From Acanthochlamys bracteata (Eukaryota; Streptophyta; Magnoliopsida; Pandanales; Velloziaceae), in assembly GCA_019914995.1 (NCBI GenBank), contig CM034137.1:5421155-5485154 (forward strand): a stretch of 64,000 nt of DNA. Direction: 5' to 3'. The notes beneath the pieces were generated by a model that worked only from the letters and a program-made list of their open reading frames with translations, did no database searches and was not told the origin of the DNA. This document shows, one piece after another, positions 23,423 to 35,350 of the stretch. Numbering within the stretch: position 1 is the stretch's first letter; the number at the start of each line of letters is the position of its first letter. Position numbers and translations under genes: made by a program.

Positions 23423-24055
23423 CATAGTTGTAAAATCCGGACCGGCCCGCCCGGGTCGATCCGGAACGTAAACCGGTCCGAATTTATAATAAAACCGTTT
23501 ATGCAATCGACTTGTTCTGACCCGCTTCGAACCGGTCGACCCGCTCGTCCGGATCGAACCGGGTTAAATTAAATTTTAAAAAATTTAAATTTGTAATATA
23601 TTGATGCAAAAATAATTATTAGTAGTCTTATATTGAAATATAATATGTAGTTTATATTTATATTTAAATATGATAATGTAAAAAAATAAATTTGTTATAT
23701 TTTATTTGTAAATATTTATTATTAGTGATTTTTAAGTTTTTATATTACTAATTTTGTTAAATTCTAAGAAAAATAACAAATTATTTTAAAGCAAAGAATT
23801 TCTTTTGAAATTTATTATTTAAAATATTTTTTTTTGTTTTTCTATATATTTTTTGTTAGTTTATTTTTTCTTTTATGTTTTCTAACAAAAAAAAAATTTA
23901 TTTTTTTTCTTTTGAAATAATAAGCGTTCACACTACCATCAACGCTTTAGTTTTTTAACATAACGGTTCAACTCATTGACCCGACGGGTCAACCCGTGAT
24001 CCGTTGATCCAGACAGTTTTTCGATTCAATGTCCGATCCGATTTTTACAACTATG
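23423..24055. mobile_element. Short hAT-type element with 8-bp target duplication
   Basis: The ends CATAGTTGTAAAATCCGG and CCGATTTTTACAACTATG are inverted repeats of about 17 bp. The 8-mer CTTAAAAA flanks both ends (23415-23422 and 24056-24063), as expected for hAT insertions. Inside the ends are clusters of GACCCG/CGGGTC and a long AT-rich centre without a coding frame. Its left end resembles the broken hAT element at 9806, which may belong to the family that supplied its transposase. Confidence 0.85.
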
Positions 24056-24063
24056 CTTAAAAA

Positions 24064-27000
24064 CATACAAAGTCTTTGGGAAATGAATTTGGCTTTTTTT
24101 CCCTAAAAAATACACAAAAGTTTTATACGTACAATTAGTCTGTACTTTCTAAAATTTAAAAAAATAATTTTAAACTATTGTAGAAGGTATTTTGTAAAAC
24201 TAGTCAACCGGTGAAATGATTTAAATGAAGTGCCAAACAGCCCAAAAATCAATTTTGTACGCCTAATAAAGTATTTGAAAAGTGGATAATAAACAGATTT
24301 GTATGTAGACCCGCTGAATGAAATTTGTTAATTATGACAACTATTTTTTGTGTTATATTTTTAGGTCCAAAATCACTTCCATCCTACTAATTTTTTTAAT
24401 TTATTCACATTTTACCATTCTAAACTCTATGATTCTAGTTTCTGCATATCCTCTTTTTAATTATCTGAATACTAAATTTTAACTATCAATTTACCAAGCA
24501 TCTATAGAGAAAAATTAACTGATTTTAAAAGATTGGTCAAAGTCATTAATGTACTAAACATTGCATAAATTTATCATAGATAATAAAATTTTGCACCTAA
24601 ATCACCCATTTTTGCTTATGTGTGTGTGTATATATATATATTAATTTTCAATCACTATTCATACATATTAATTCAGGCTATATCAATTTAGTTAAATCAT
24701 TTTTTTAAAAGCTCATCTTCAAACTCATTCCAATACAATTAAATATTAAAAGTTACTTTTAGATTCACTTTCAACTACAATCAAATATATAAATATCATT
24801 TCTAAATCACATTTGTAGAAAATTTATTTATGAAGAACTCACTTTAGTATAATTGCTACACGACCTAAAGCTTGAGTTTTGCACATTTTGTGACCACTTA
24901 AGAGCATAAACTTTTTGCTCTGAATTGCGTTTCGAAAATGAATTTAAAAACTAAGTTATTTACAAAGTAAAGTTCGAAAATGAGTTAACTTTTATATTTA
25001 TTTATTATTAAAAGTGAGTTTGAAAGTTAAAATTTTTAATTTTATTTTGGTTTGAAAGTGAATTAGAAGTGTACTTTTTGGATGAAAAAATGAGTTAAAA
25101 ATTATTGATAAACACGCGCTAACTATAAGTCCAATTTTGCGAATTATATTTCTACACTGAGGCATTATTGGTAATATGTACCACATAAGTTAAAAACCAT
25201 CTCACGTTGTACTATTTACATAAAACCGGGATAGTGCTAAAGCAAATTTGTAACATCAAGGTCACCTTTCTGAAATTTTGCAAAATATTTTCGATATCTA
25301 TTGCAATTCAGTTTCCTAAAGTATACATTTGAAAAAACAGATTTCTGCTATATTTAATAAGCTTTAAATTTGCATAATCATAAAACTATTCGTTGTTTAT
25401 ATATTTTAAGTTCCGAAATTATCAATGATTCTATTTGTATTTGCTCACACCTAGTAAGAGAAGTTTTCGGATTGTATTATCTTCCTTTGTAAGAATTATG
25501 TTACACATACTCTAAAGTTATTTTATTAATTTAACAAAAATTTTCATAACAAATTGAAGTATTTCGAATTTTATGAATTAGAGTGACAAAATTCACAAAA
25601 TAAAGAAGTAAATAATAACTTATTTTTTGAAATGTGGGAGCTAATCAAGCTTGCTAGAAGCTAATCTGTATACAATCATTGGTTTCGGCTATCTGACAAA
25701 AGAAGTACATGAATAGAAACTTCTATACGCATCTAATTTTTGTTTTGCTTCACTAATGATATATTAGTTTTTGAAATGGATTTATTTTTTAACTCCTGAG
25801 CATTCGGCAGAACGTCAGCGATCTTGTCGTGCACGTTGGATGTTTGCTTACCTGCGCACACATGCAGCTACGCTGCATAAAAGTAAGATCATAAAGCACC
25901 TAAAAAAAAATTTCTTTTTAAAAGTTGTGGAGTAACTATTGACAAACAGTTCACGGGGCGTTTGTATATCACTACGTGGCCTTTGTATATAGTGTTGAAG
26001 TTCTAAAAATAAGACAATTCAATTTCATTACTATTTTAGTTGAACGTGGTTTTGTTAATTTCATATATATTAGAAAATTAAACAATAATTTTTTTTAATT
26101 TAAAAATATAAATAATTACAGATTATAAAATACTTATATATATAATTTTTTAATAAATATTTATAAAAGATATTTAAAAACATTTTTTAGCCAAAAACTT
26201 TTTTTCATAACAATCCCAAACGATTATTTGTTACTTCCAGACAAGTGCTACTAACATATAACTACGTGCACGCATCTGATATTAAACTGGATTTTCCTTA
26301 GGCAAATGTCAATTAATCTTGTAACTTGCAAGTGATTTCTAGGTTATACTTCTCTTTCTATTCTAATTTCAAGGTTATCTGAAATCGAAAATGTGTAATC
26401 TCTAAGAACTTGTTTTTCCAATTTCGAACGAATTCGTTTCAATTAATAAAATAGAATAATGTAAAGAACAATAACGTACGGAGTCTTGTATTACTATATG
26501 ACTAATTAAAATGAACGTACACATAATGCATAATTAAGATCAGACAAGTCTACTAGAGGAACTATAATGCTCGAGTTGTTTTCATATGTTGTCCAATATT
26601 CCATTGATGATGGAAAATATTGTGATGGGATTAGAGAAGACAAATCTACTAATCTGCCCGTGATGCCTTCTTGTTGCGTCCTCCGTCTCTTCCAGTCTTG
26701 TTCTATCAATTAATTCTATATTGAAAAAGAAATGTTATAACTAATCCAAATGTATGAAGTCCATCTAGCATTTGGATTCTAGTACAACTTTATGTATGTA
26801 TATATGCAAGTACATCTATCATCGGATACAAGTACAACTTATGTATGTGTGCAAGCCAAGTTCTGCAGCTTCTGCTACTAACGTTAATAAACGGCAACTC
26901 ATGCTCCTGAGAGAATCACTGTTACTACAAACTTCCAAACAGAAACAAGATTACTATGCAGGGTTCTGCAAACCTAGATAGCTAAAACATATATATATAT

Positions 27001-27199
27001 ATATATAATCATAAAATTAGTGTTAAAGAGAGATGAGAAACAAATATGCAACGAGTTTTGGGGCAAACCAAGACAAGTGGTGCAAGGATAAGTTTCATTC
27101 CTTGCAATTATCAATTTAACTAACTAATCTTGTGTAATTGATTGATTGATCAAGTGGACCCTGCTAATTAAGTACCTTCAAACACTACTCTTTGTGATC
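24064..27199. other. Gene-free AT-rich intergenic region
   Basis: Mostly AT-rich sequence without a supportable gene. A stretch at 24880-25130 repeats GAAAATGAGTT / GAAAGTGAATT type units, and similar wording recurs at 30090-30200, suggesting a dispersed repeat. A TA-repeat lies at 26989-27008. The proximal part should hold upstream control sequences of the polygalacturonase gene. Confidence 0.4.
26989..27008. repeat. AT dinucleotide microsatellite
   Basis: About ten AT units in the polygalacturonase upstream region. Confidence 0.7.
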
Positions 27200-27207
27200 T
27201 ATTTAAA
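27200..27207 (+). promoter_or_regulatory. Candidate TATA box of the polygalacturonase gene
   Basis: TATTTAAA lies 78 bp before the start codon, a plausible distance for a plant TATA box with a leader of about 45-50 nt. Confidence 0.5.
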
Positions 27208-27284
27208 CCCTCCCGCCCATTCATTGTAACCAAAATAACTTACGCCCAGTAGTAACAAACTCATCATCAATCAAAAAGACAGAC

Positions 27285-29420
27285 ATGAGCTTGTTGTGCC
27301 TAAAAGGCATTGTACTATTGCTTGTCCTTCTACTTTGCAATGTTAGCCATGTAAGTGAAGCAAGGCAATGGGGACACATCAACCATTCTTTCTCTACTAA
27401 GAAAAGCGCAAAGGGCAAGGACCACCATCACAGCAACCACCATCATGGCGGTGGCAGTAGCTCGAAACCACGGCAGAAACCGAAGCACAAACCAAAACGA
27501 ACTCCATCTCCTGAGCCTAGTCCTAACCCTACGCCGCACCCAAAACCAAAGCACAAACCAAAGCCAACCCCGTCACCTGAGCCAAGTCATACTCCTGTCC
27601 CGAGCCCAAGTCCTGAACCAACTCCAACACCTAGTCCGACCCCAACCTCACCGGCGCCCAGTGTAGCCACGTTTAATGTTGTAGACTATGGAGCCAAGGG
27701 AGATGGAGTCACTGATGACACCAAGGTGCATTATGAATAAACTAGTTACTCAAGTGAAGATTTTAGACGACAAACTGTTGATGTTGTCTAAACAATTTCT
27801 TTGTAAGTAGAACTAGTCAAATACAGCAACAAATTCTAATAACCTTTATATTTTAAGTGCAGGCGTTTGTTGATGCATGGTCTGCTGCTTGCAAAGTGAA
27901 GGCTTCCACAGTTGTTGTGCCATCCAAATATGAGTTTCTTGTTGGTCCCCTTTCTTTTGCCGGGCCAAACTGCCAGACCAATATGGTCTTCCAGTTGGAT
28001 GGAAAGATCGTTGCAGTGACGGGCTCCAAAGCTTGGCGCTCAAATCTGCTGCAATGGCTAGAATTCACCAAGCTCAACGGAATTACGATCCAAGGAAGTG
28101 GTGTGATAGATGGCCAAGGAAGCTCATGGTGGAGTAGCTCTAAAACTGTAGATGACACAGTAAGAAATTGTTTATATGCATTTTCTCAATATTAATTCAT
28201 TTACTTGTAGTTCTCATATTCATTAATCTTTCAATATACAACATCGTGAAGATTAACATTTCTAATTTCTGACAGATGAGTACTGAACTTGCTGCTAGAA
28301 AGATGTCAGACACCAGACCAACAGTATGTCATTGTTAATTATTTCAAACTTCCAATTAAGTTCATCAGTATAATGCATGTAAATTCAAGCTTATATAATT
28401 ACGCATGTATATGGTCTTTTTGCTTTTCAGGCTCTGAGATTCTACGGCAGCCGTAATGTGACAGTCACTGGTGTAACGATCAGGAACAGCCCAAAGGCGC
28501 ATCTGAAATTTGACGACTGTGAAGACGTCCAAGTATTCAACTTTGCTGTTTCTTCACCAGGTGACAGCCCCAACACTGACGGCATTCACCTTCAGAACTC
28601 CATCGCAGTCCACATCCATCACTCACGACTTGCATGTGGTAATCATAAGACAAAAGGAATTACCAATAAAAGAATTTAAGCTTATAGATAAGGATCTGAT
28701 ATATAACTCTCCCATTTGGGATTTTATTTTTTATAGGTGATGATTGCATCTCGATCCAGACTGGATGCAGCGACATTAACATACACGACGTGAAATGTGG
28801 TCCGGGCCATGGGATCAGTATAGGCGGGCTTGGTAAGGATCATACCGTTGCCTGTGTCTCCAATGTGACCGTCAGAAATGCTGCCTTTACTGGTTCCACG
28901 AACGGTGTCCGGATCAAGACATGGCAGGTATATGTAAAAACTTAAAGGTAATGGATGATAGAATAATTAATAAGAAATACGGAACACCTTATAACTGAGT
29001 TCATATGATGTTGTATCATAGGGTGGACTGGGGTCTGTTAAGAAGGTAAGTTTCTCGAATATCCAAGTATCCCAGGTACCCATGCCGATAGTCATCGATC
29101 AATACTACTGCGACAGCAGGAAATGCAAGAACCAAACATCAGCAGTCGCATTGTCTGACATCTCTTACGAGAATATCCAAGGAACTTACACAGTTGAACC
29201 AGTTCACTTGGCTTGCAGTGACAGTAAGCCTTGTTCGGGCATCAACCTAAGGAGCATAAAACTTGAGCCTATGCAACTGCAGCATTCGCGTATTTATGGA
29301 CCCTTCTGTTGGAATGCTTTTGGAGAATTGCATGATCCTATTCAACCACCGATCAATTGCCTAAAAACCGGTTACAACACAACCGGAAGTCGCATGTTAC
29401 GTGATCAGAATTTATGTTGA
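27285..29420 (+). CDS. Secreted polygalacturonase (GH28) with His-rich and Pro-rich N-terminal extension
   Basis: It hydrolyses alpha-1,4-galacturonosyl links of homogalacturonan in the cell wall. Exons: 27285-27725, 27863-28159, 28276-28323, 28431-28638, 28737-28927, 29022-29420 (527 aa). Residues 1-26 are a signal peptide (LLVLLLCNV core, likely cut after SEA). Residues 30 to about 125 form a low-complexity region: a His cluster ([12 protein letters not shown], near 45-56), then Lys/Pro and Ser/Thr-Pro repeats like those of hydroxyproline-rich wall proteins. The catalytic domain begins at [12 protein letters not shown]. All four GH28 motifs are present: NTDGIH (310-315), GDDCIS (332-337), CGPGHGIS (352-359) and RIKTW (390-394), with the three catalytic Asp, the His and the Arg/Lys pair. 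The N-terminal style recalls the Arabidopsis At1g48100 (PGX3) group. Exo or endo action cannot be read from the sequence. Confidence 0.95.
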
Positions 29421-32400
29421 TGAAAATATATACTACCAAACTCATGAAAGGTGCATTTATTTATTCACTTATTCTTCACCTGCATATATATGTAGGCTAT
29501 ACATACCCTTTATATATATATATATACGTATATGTGCAGTAACTGTAATAGGGAATCCTAATTAATGAACAAGCTAGCTTTTGGTTTGTTCATATGTGGA
29601 TGACAAGTGTACTGTTGTTTCTTTTAAGCTAGTGTATCAGTTATGGATAGTGTATAGATCAATCAAATTATTTTAGGAGCAATCATTTTTGCTAATAATT
29701 TTAATTACTTGCTTTATGTGTATGATACTAAAGTAGCAACTACCAACAATTTAATTACTGTGAATAGCGTTATAAGATAATACAACTAGTTAGATGCCCG
29801 CGTTACGAGCCGACAGGTCTTTCTTCTTCTTATTATTATTTTTCATTATTTCTTGTTCTTAAGATAGTTGAATTTGCTTGAACGTTTTTTATTATCATAT
29901 ATGGCCATACAAGTTTACGGTTTTATATTTTTTTCTAAAAATATTTAAATGATATTAGTTAGGTTTTTAAAATTTTTTTTTCTCTTTATTAGAGTTTTTT
30001 ACATTGATGTGATTTTGTTTACATTTAGTATGATTAGCTTTTTTGTTTTAAGAACATTTGTGTCGTATACATGGGTTATTATTAGGGCATGTTTAGTTTG
30101 ATTGAAATTGAAATTACGAGAAGTAAATTCTGAAGAATGAAGAGTGAGTTAGTTAAAAAGTGAGTTTCAAAGTTTTGAATTAAGTCGATCCGTACTGAAA
30201 TTCAAAATTAGTTTCTAAATATAGTTGTTAAATATAAAATTTTTAAAATATATTTATTTATTTTTATTAAAAATAAGTTAGAATAAAATTTTTAATACAG
30301 GAGATGAATCTAAATTATAAAGGAATATGCTCTTATAAACGGAAGTGTCCCATGTTGTAGGTTTCGTCGCCTTCCTATGACCTATTTTAATATATTTAAA
30401 ATTTAACTTGATATAGGTGTTCTTTTATTTATGAAGTTGTGCAGAGAACATAAATCATGGAGAGAAAAGCAAGACGTACAAAGTCACAGGCACCAAAAAG
30501 ATAATATATTAGGAGAGTTTTATCCGTTTCGAAAACAAGTATAAAACCAATTATTGCAACTCAGAAGAATTCTTAAAATATTTGTCAATTCTCTTATGAT
30601 TTTGTTATTTTCACTAATATAAATTAGATCTTTACTCAATGAAATATACAGTCGGCATTGCCTATTTCCATAAAACAACTTACCAACTGAATGAGAAATG
30701 CGGACGGTATTGCACAATTATTTAATGACCAAAAAGTACAATCGATAAATTAGCAATTGAATTTGACAATAATTTTTTGATTTCATATCTGTAGTAAGAA
30801 ATGATTTTTATCACCATGCAATACGTAATTCAGAGTTGATCATAGTAATTTTTTGTGTTATATTGTTTTGTTTTTAAATTTTAGGACAGTTAAGATACAA
30901 AATTTCGAAAGAGACAGTTTTAAAATATAAGAAAAGAAAGAGCAAAAAAATTCGAGTATATTTTGTAAAATATAAAGCTAAAAAAAGAGTAATTGAAAAC
31001 AAATAAAAAAGTCAAATGGGGCCGATGCTTAATATATCTTGTTCTTTTTTAAGTAAAGTGCTCTTAATTTATTTGTGTTTTGACGACTTTGTAAGTTTGA
31101 TTTCATTCATTTTAACCGTTCATATAACTTTGTAACTTTTAAAGATTGTATGAGTAGTGAATAGATGATTCCTAAACGGCATATAGATATTGAATTCTAA
31201 ACTTTCTTCTACTATACTGTATATGTTTTTTGAATTCGAAGTTGAGTTGATTTGATTGTTACACAGCGCATTTAAGAGAATTTGTAAGTCACGTTAACTT
31301 GTTTATTATGTTTAAAATATTTTTTAAGACTTTGGTTGATTCAGTTATGAAATTAAATTCTGTGAGAATAATTTGTGAAAAAATTATCTATTTTTTTAAT
31401 TATTTTGTTTGAGCATTAGTAAAAATCTAAAATTGGAATATTTGATAAACATATAATTGTATATATTTTAATGTTATATTAATATAATATATATGTTATA
31501 TTTATTATGATTGAGAATTAATTGAATTATTTTTGTATATTAGGTAAAGAAAAGAAAAGAAGAATGAAAATGCAGAAGAAATAGCAAAAGAAAGAAGAAA
31601 GTTTGGTTTTTGCAAATATTAGAATTTAATAAGGTTTGCTTCATTTATTGGCCCAGCCACACAAACCAACCCAGCAAGCCTATACCAAAGTGATTAATAA
31701 ACCAAGCAAGTGGGATGTAACTCTAAAAATTTCTTCCTCCCATGAGCAATACGAGTGAAAACCCTACCTGCCGCTACACCAACGACTTCCTACTTCCTTT
31801 CCCCAATCTCTTATGTAAGTCTTCAAATCTCTCCAAAAGAATTTACTTTACCATAAAACTATTGAATAAAACCACTCCGAGAATCCAATTCAGAAGGACT
31901 TCTTCTTCTTCTTCTTCTTATTTTGTCTCTTCCGGTTCGAAAAGAAACTCTACGGAGTTGGGGATGATTGAGGGTTCTCTCTAAACTTTGGAAGATTCGA
32001 TTATAAAGAGGAGGATCTACATCATCTAGTGGAGACCCACTGCCAACATAGATAACCAGATCAGACAAAAGAGATTTAGAACAGGACGAAATCCATATTG
32101 GAAGGGACGAATAGCAAAAATTGTTTTTCTTGAACTCATGCTTGTAAAGTAGCTAAATTTTCTAAATAGGAGTTAGAACACAATTCTAATAAATTTGATT
32201 TAATTTTTAAATATTATGAGATGCTTGGTTATTGATTTGAATCGTGAGTTGTTAAATATTGTACGGAAAAATATTTATGTGTTAACTTTATACGTTTGAT
32301 CAATATTAGATTTGATCTCTAAATAATTTTATTAATTATGTACGCCAAGAATCAATCGAAGTATAATTTATGAATCACAAAATTCATAATTATATTTAGT

Positions 32401-33299
32401 ATTTAGTGGATCAGTATAAATATAATTATATAATTTATGATTTCGTAGGAATTATCTTTAATAATCTAAACAAAGAGTTGAAACATAATTAGAGATATAC
32501 GATTTTAAACTAGAATAAAGTTGAAATTATAATATAAATTATATTTAAGAATTAGACTAAGGTGTTAGATACAAAATTTTTATATTCATCATCATCTATT
32601 ATCATATTTATTTAATGATTAAATTAAAGACATTAATAGTGGAATTTAAAATTGTAGTTAATTTTATCTTTGTTCTCGCCATACTTTATTTCGCTTTCTT
32701 AGCTTTTTTAAAGTTTTATTTAGTTTTCATAAAAACACAACTTTTGATAGTTTAAATCGTTATTTTTTAGCAATAATTTTTGTAGAACAAACTCGTTATA
32801 TTTTTATGATAGATAATAAACGTGCATTTGAATGATAAACTAAGATATGGTCACTAAGTTTTTCTTAGGTGGTTTTGTCATCATCACTTGCCTCTCCCCC
32901 CACGGTTTCCTATCGGTCAGGCAATCTCCTCCGACTTTGCAAGGCTCCAGCTTTGTTCCGGATCGGCACTTTCTTGCCGCTCCTCTCACCACTCCATATC
33001 GCTGTTTCGGCTCAGCAATCTCAATCTGTTTCCAGCAGTGAGATAAATAAAAAAAGTAAGTTGAATTTTTTTGTTAATTTTTTGTTTTTTTAAGTATAAT
33101 GGAATTAACTTGTCATTACTTGATCGTGATTTTTTAATTGTGATTCTTAAAAGCAAAGATAAAACTTAAAACATAAAAATAATATAATGAAAAAATATTT
33201 TATATTCATAAATTATTTTGGTATTTTATTTAATATTCAATTTAATATGTATATCATATTTTATATTATAATATATAAAATAAAGAAATAATTCAAAAA
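29421..33299. other. Gene-free AT-rich region with a few exon-like pieces
   Basis: This starts with the 3' flank of the polygalacturonase gene, including a TA-rich repeat at 29509-29536. Most of the rest is AT-rich and non-coding. Two GC-richer islands stand out. The first, 31740-31985, has an ATG followed by a donor-like GTAAGT at about 31815 and a CTT-repeat. The second, 32870-33050, is open in two frames. Neither gives a protein I recognise. The second may be cargo of the CACTA element whose right end is at 33780. Confidence 0.4.
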
Positions 33300-33780
33300 A
33301 TATGTCAGCGATTGGAGGAAGAGAAGTCGCTAACTTTCAACTATCAGTGACCAAGTGACCGCTAGACGCTAATGATATCATCCGCGACCAGAACCAAAAG
33401 TCGGCAATGACCTAAGAATATCTACCAGATATAAGTGGTCTCTAACCAAAGCCTTAGCAACCATGACTATATAGTTGCTAAGGGCGTATGGTTCATGTCC
33501 AATTAATAATGTCCATGTTCTCCCGATCGCATATGGTCATACAGTGATCGTTAGTTGCTAGTCGCTATTTCCTTAATAATTAGCGACATTTTGACTTGGT
33601 CACTTATAGTATAACAAGACGGTTTTATTGTTCGAGTATTTATGTCCGTCTTTTCTTATTGGTAGCCATAAGCTTCAGCCACTAGTCTAGCACGATTGTT
33701 TTGGCAAACGTCATTTTTTGTCGCAAACTTCGGCGACGACCAATCTTTTTGAGTTGCTAATGTTATGTTCTTTTGTAGTG
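33300..33780. mobile_element. Right end of a second CACTA-like element
   Basis: The segment ends in TTCTTTTGTAGTG, whose inverse begins CACTACAAAA, the standard CACTA terminus. Upstream of it GCGAC, TAGCGAC and GACCAA motifs recur in both orientations for about 450 bp, as subterminal repeats do. The repeat motif differs from that of the element at 388-3104, so it is a different family. No left terminus was located, so the true left limit is unknown. Confidence 0.6.
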
Positions 33781-35350
33781 TGGGATACAGGGAGTGTTCC
33801 GGTAAGTATCGTTTGTTTGAGCTTGTAAGTGTAAATATACTTCTGACAGTAAATCTGGACGTTTGAATGCATAACTTATGAACTTATACACATAAATAAG
33901 CTGCTTGATTAAGCTTATTTTTAACAGAAGTTTTTTTACTTATCATAATAAGTTACTATAAAAGTTTAGTCGTGTTAAATAACCATTTTATCCTAAAAAT
34001 ATAACAAATCATGCATTTACTCTTGGAAAGTTATTAATAATTTTAGAAATTAAATATGTTTAAAAAATGTTAAAGTAATAATATTAAAAATATATATGAA
34101 AAAATATACAAATTTTAACAGATTATTTATTATATATTTAATAATATTTAAATTTTCTAAATTTTAAGATAATAAGTAGTTGTTTATTAGGCAGCATCCT
34201 CATTTCATTTTAAAAATAAGCTTTTTTCATTCAAGTACACTTATAAATTGAACTTCTTATGTTATTCAAATTCTTATGTTATTTTATTCCTTTTTCAGGT
34301 CACTCGAAAGAGCCCGAAGGTCACTTTTGGCAGACAAAGCAAACCTCTTATTATCCTTATAAATTTTATTATGTTTTTTTTTTAATGTTTTATCTACTCA
34401 TATGTAAACTTCGAATTAATTTAGATTTGTATTACAAAAAAGATGTTGCAATTTCACGTTGTATAGACTACACATTTTATAGTTAAAAAGAATTCATAAT
34501 ACCAAATCTTGCATCTCATGGGTACCTTATTCGTTAAATATGAAATAAATTCAAAATGGTCCTGTTTTACTTCGGAGGAATCGATTATGTAGGTAAATCA
34601 AATCTAAGACATTCTTATCAGTTATCACACAACTAAAAGAGTTAAAACAATCTCCTTTCTAATATTATTGAACTCTTTTTCTACGATCCATCGACCTATG
34701 CTCCTGTCAAATATGTCACTAAGTCTATTTTTTTATCTTTACAACTCACTTATTTTTATTAAAAATAACTTCCAAACTCAATTGCAGCTATATCAAACAA
34801 ATACAAAATTAATTTCAGCTCATTTTTTACCAAAAAATAAAATAAATTTATTTCTAATAATACTATTCAAATTAAATCACTGTTTAATAATTTAATTTGT
34901 AATAACTCATTTATCGTTCAGGGTGCGTTTTTTTAAATTTGAAAATAAATTTTTTAAAAATAAGTTTTTAGAATGAATTGTTAGAAAATAATATTATTGA
35001 AAGTGATATGTTTGTTTTGTATTAAAAATAAATTAAACTAATTTATTATTTTTTAATAAAAAATAAATTAGAAATAATTTTTTAGTAGAAAAGAGTGAAC
35101 GTCGGACGAAAAAAAATGCACCCTAAAAAAAACACGCAGGCCACGTGTCAAATAAATAAACATGGGCCGGGTACCAAAGGCCCAAAACAAGATAACTTCA
35201 TTGTCCAAATGCAGCTCTCCTTATCCAGTGTCTGTTTATCATCTCCAACGTCCCGCCATGATCTCTTTGTACTTTTTGGAAATCTCTCTTCTTGGTTGAA
35301 GCTTCGAAGGAGAAGAAATTTAATTGACAGTGAAGTTATCAGCAAAAGAA
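33781..35350. other. AT-rich intergenic region and 5' flank of the naphthoate synthase gene
   Basis: No gene is seen. About 33790-34250 has the look of an AT-rich MITE (AAGCTTATTTTTAACAGAAG with the inverse-like AAAAATAAGCTTTTTTCATT) but without clean ends. Sequence from about 35100 becomes GC-richer and should include the promoter and 5' untranslated region of the next gene. Confidence 0.4.

Noticed and set aside
29046..29051. GTAAGT donor-like site inside the last exon of the polygalacturonase
   Set aside because: The reading through it ([12 protein letters not shown], then PIVIDQYYC) follows the GH28 family closely, so it is not normally spliced.
35324..35350. Upstream in-frame TTG as start of the naphthoate synthase
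   Set aside because: TTG is not a usual plant start, and the ATG at 35351 puts the PTS2 signal at the expected position.
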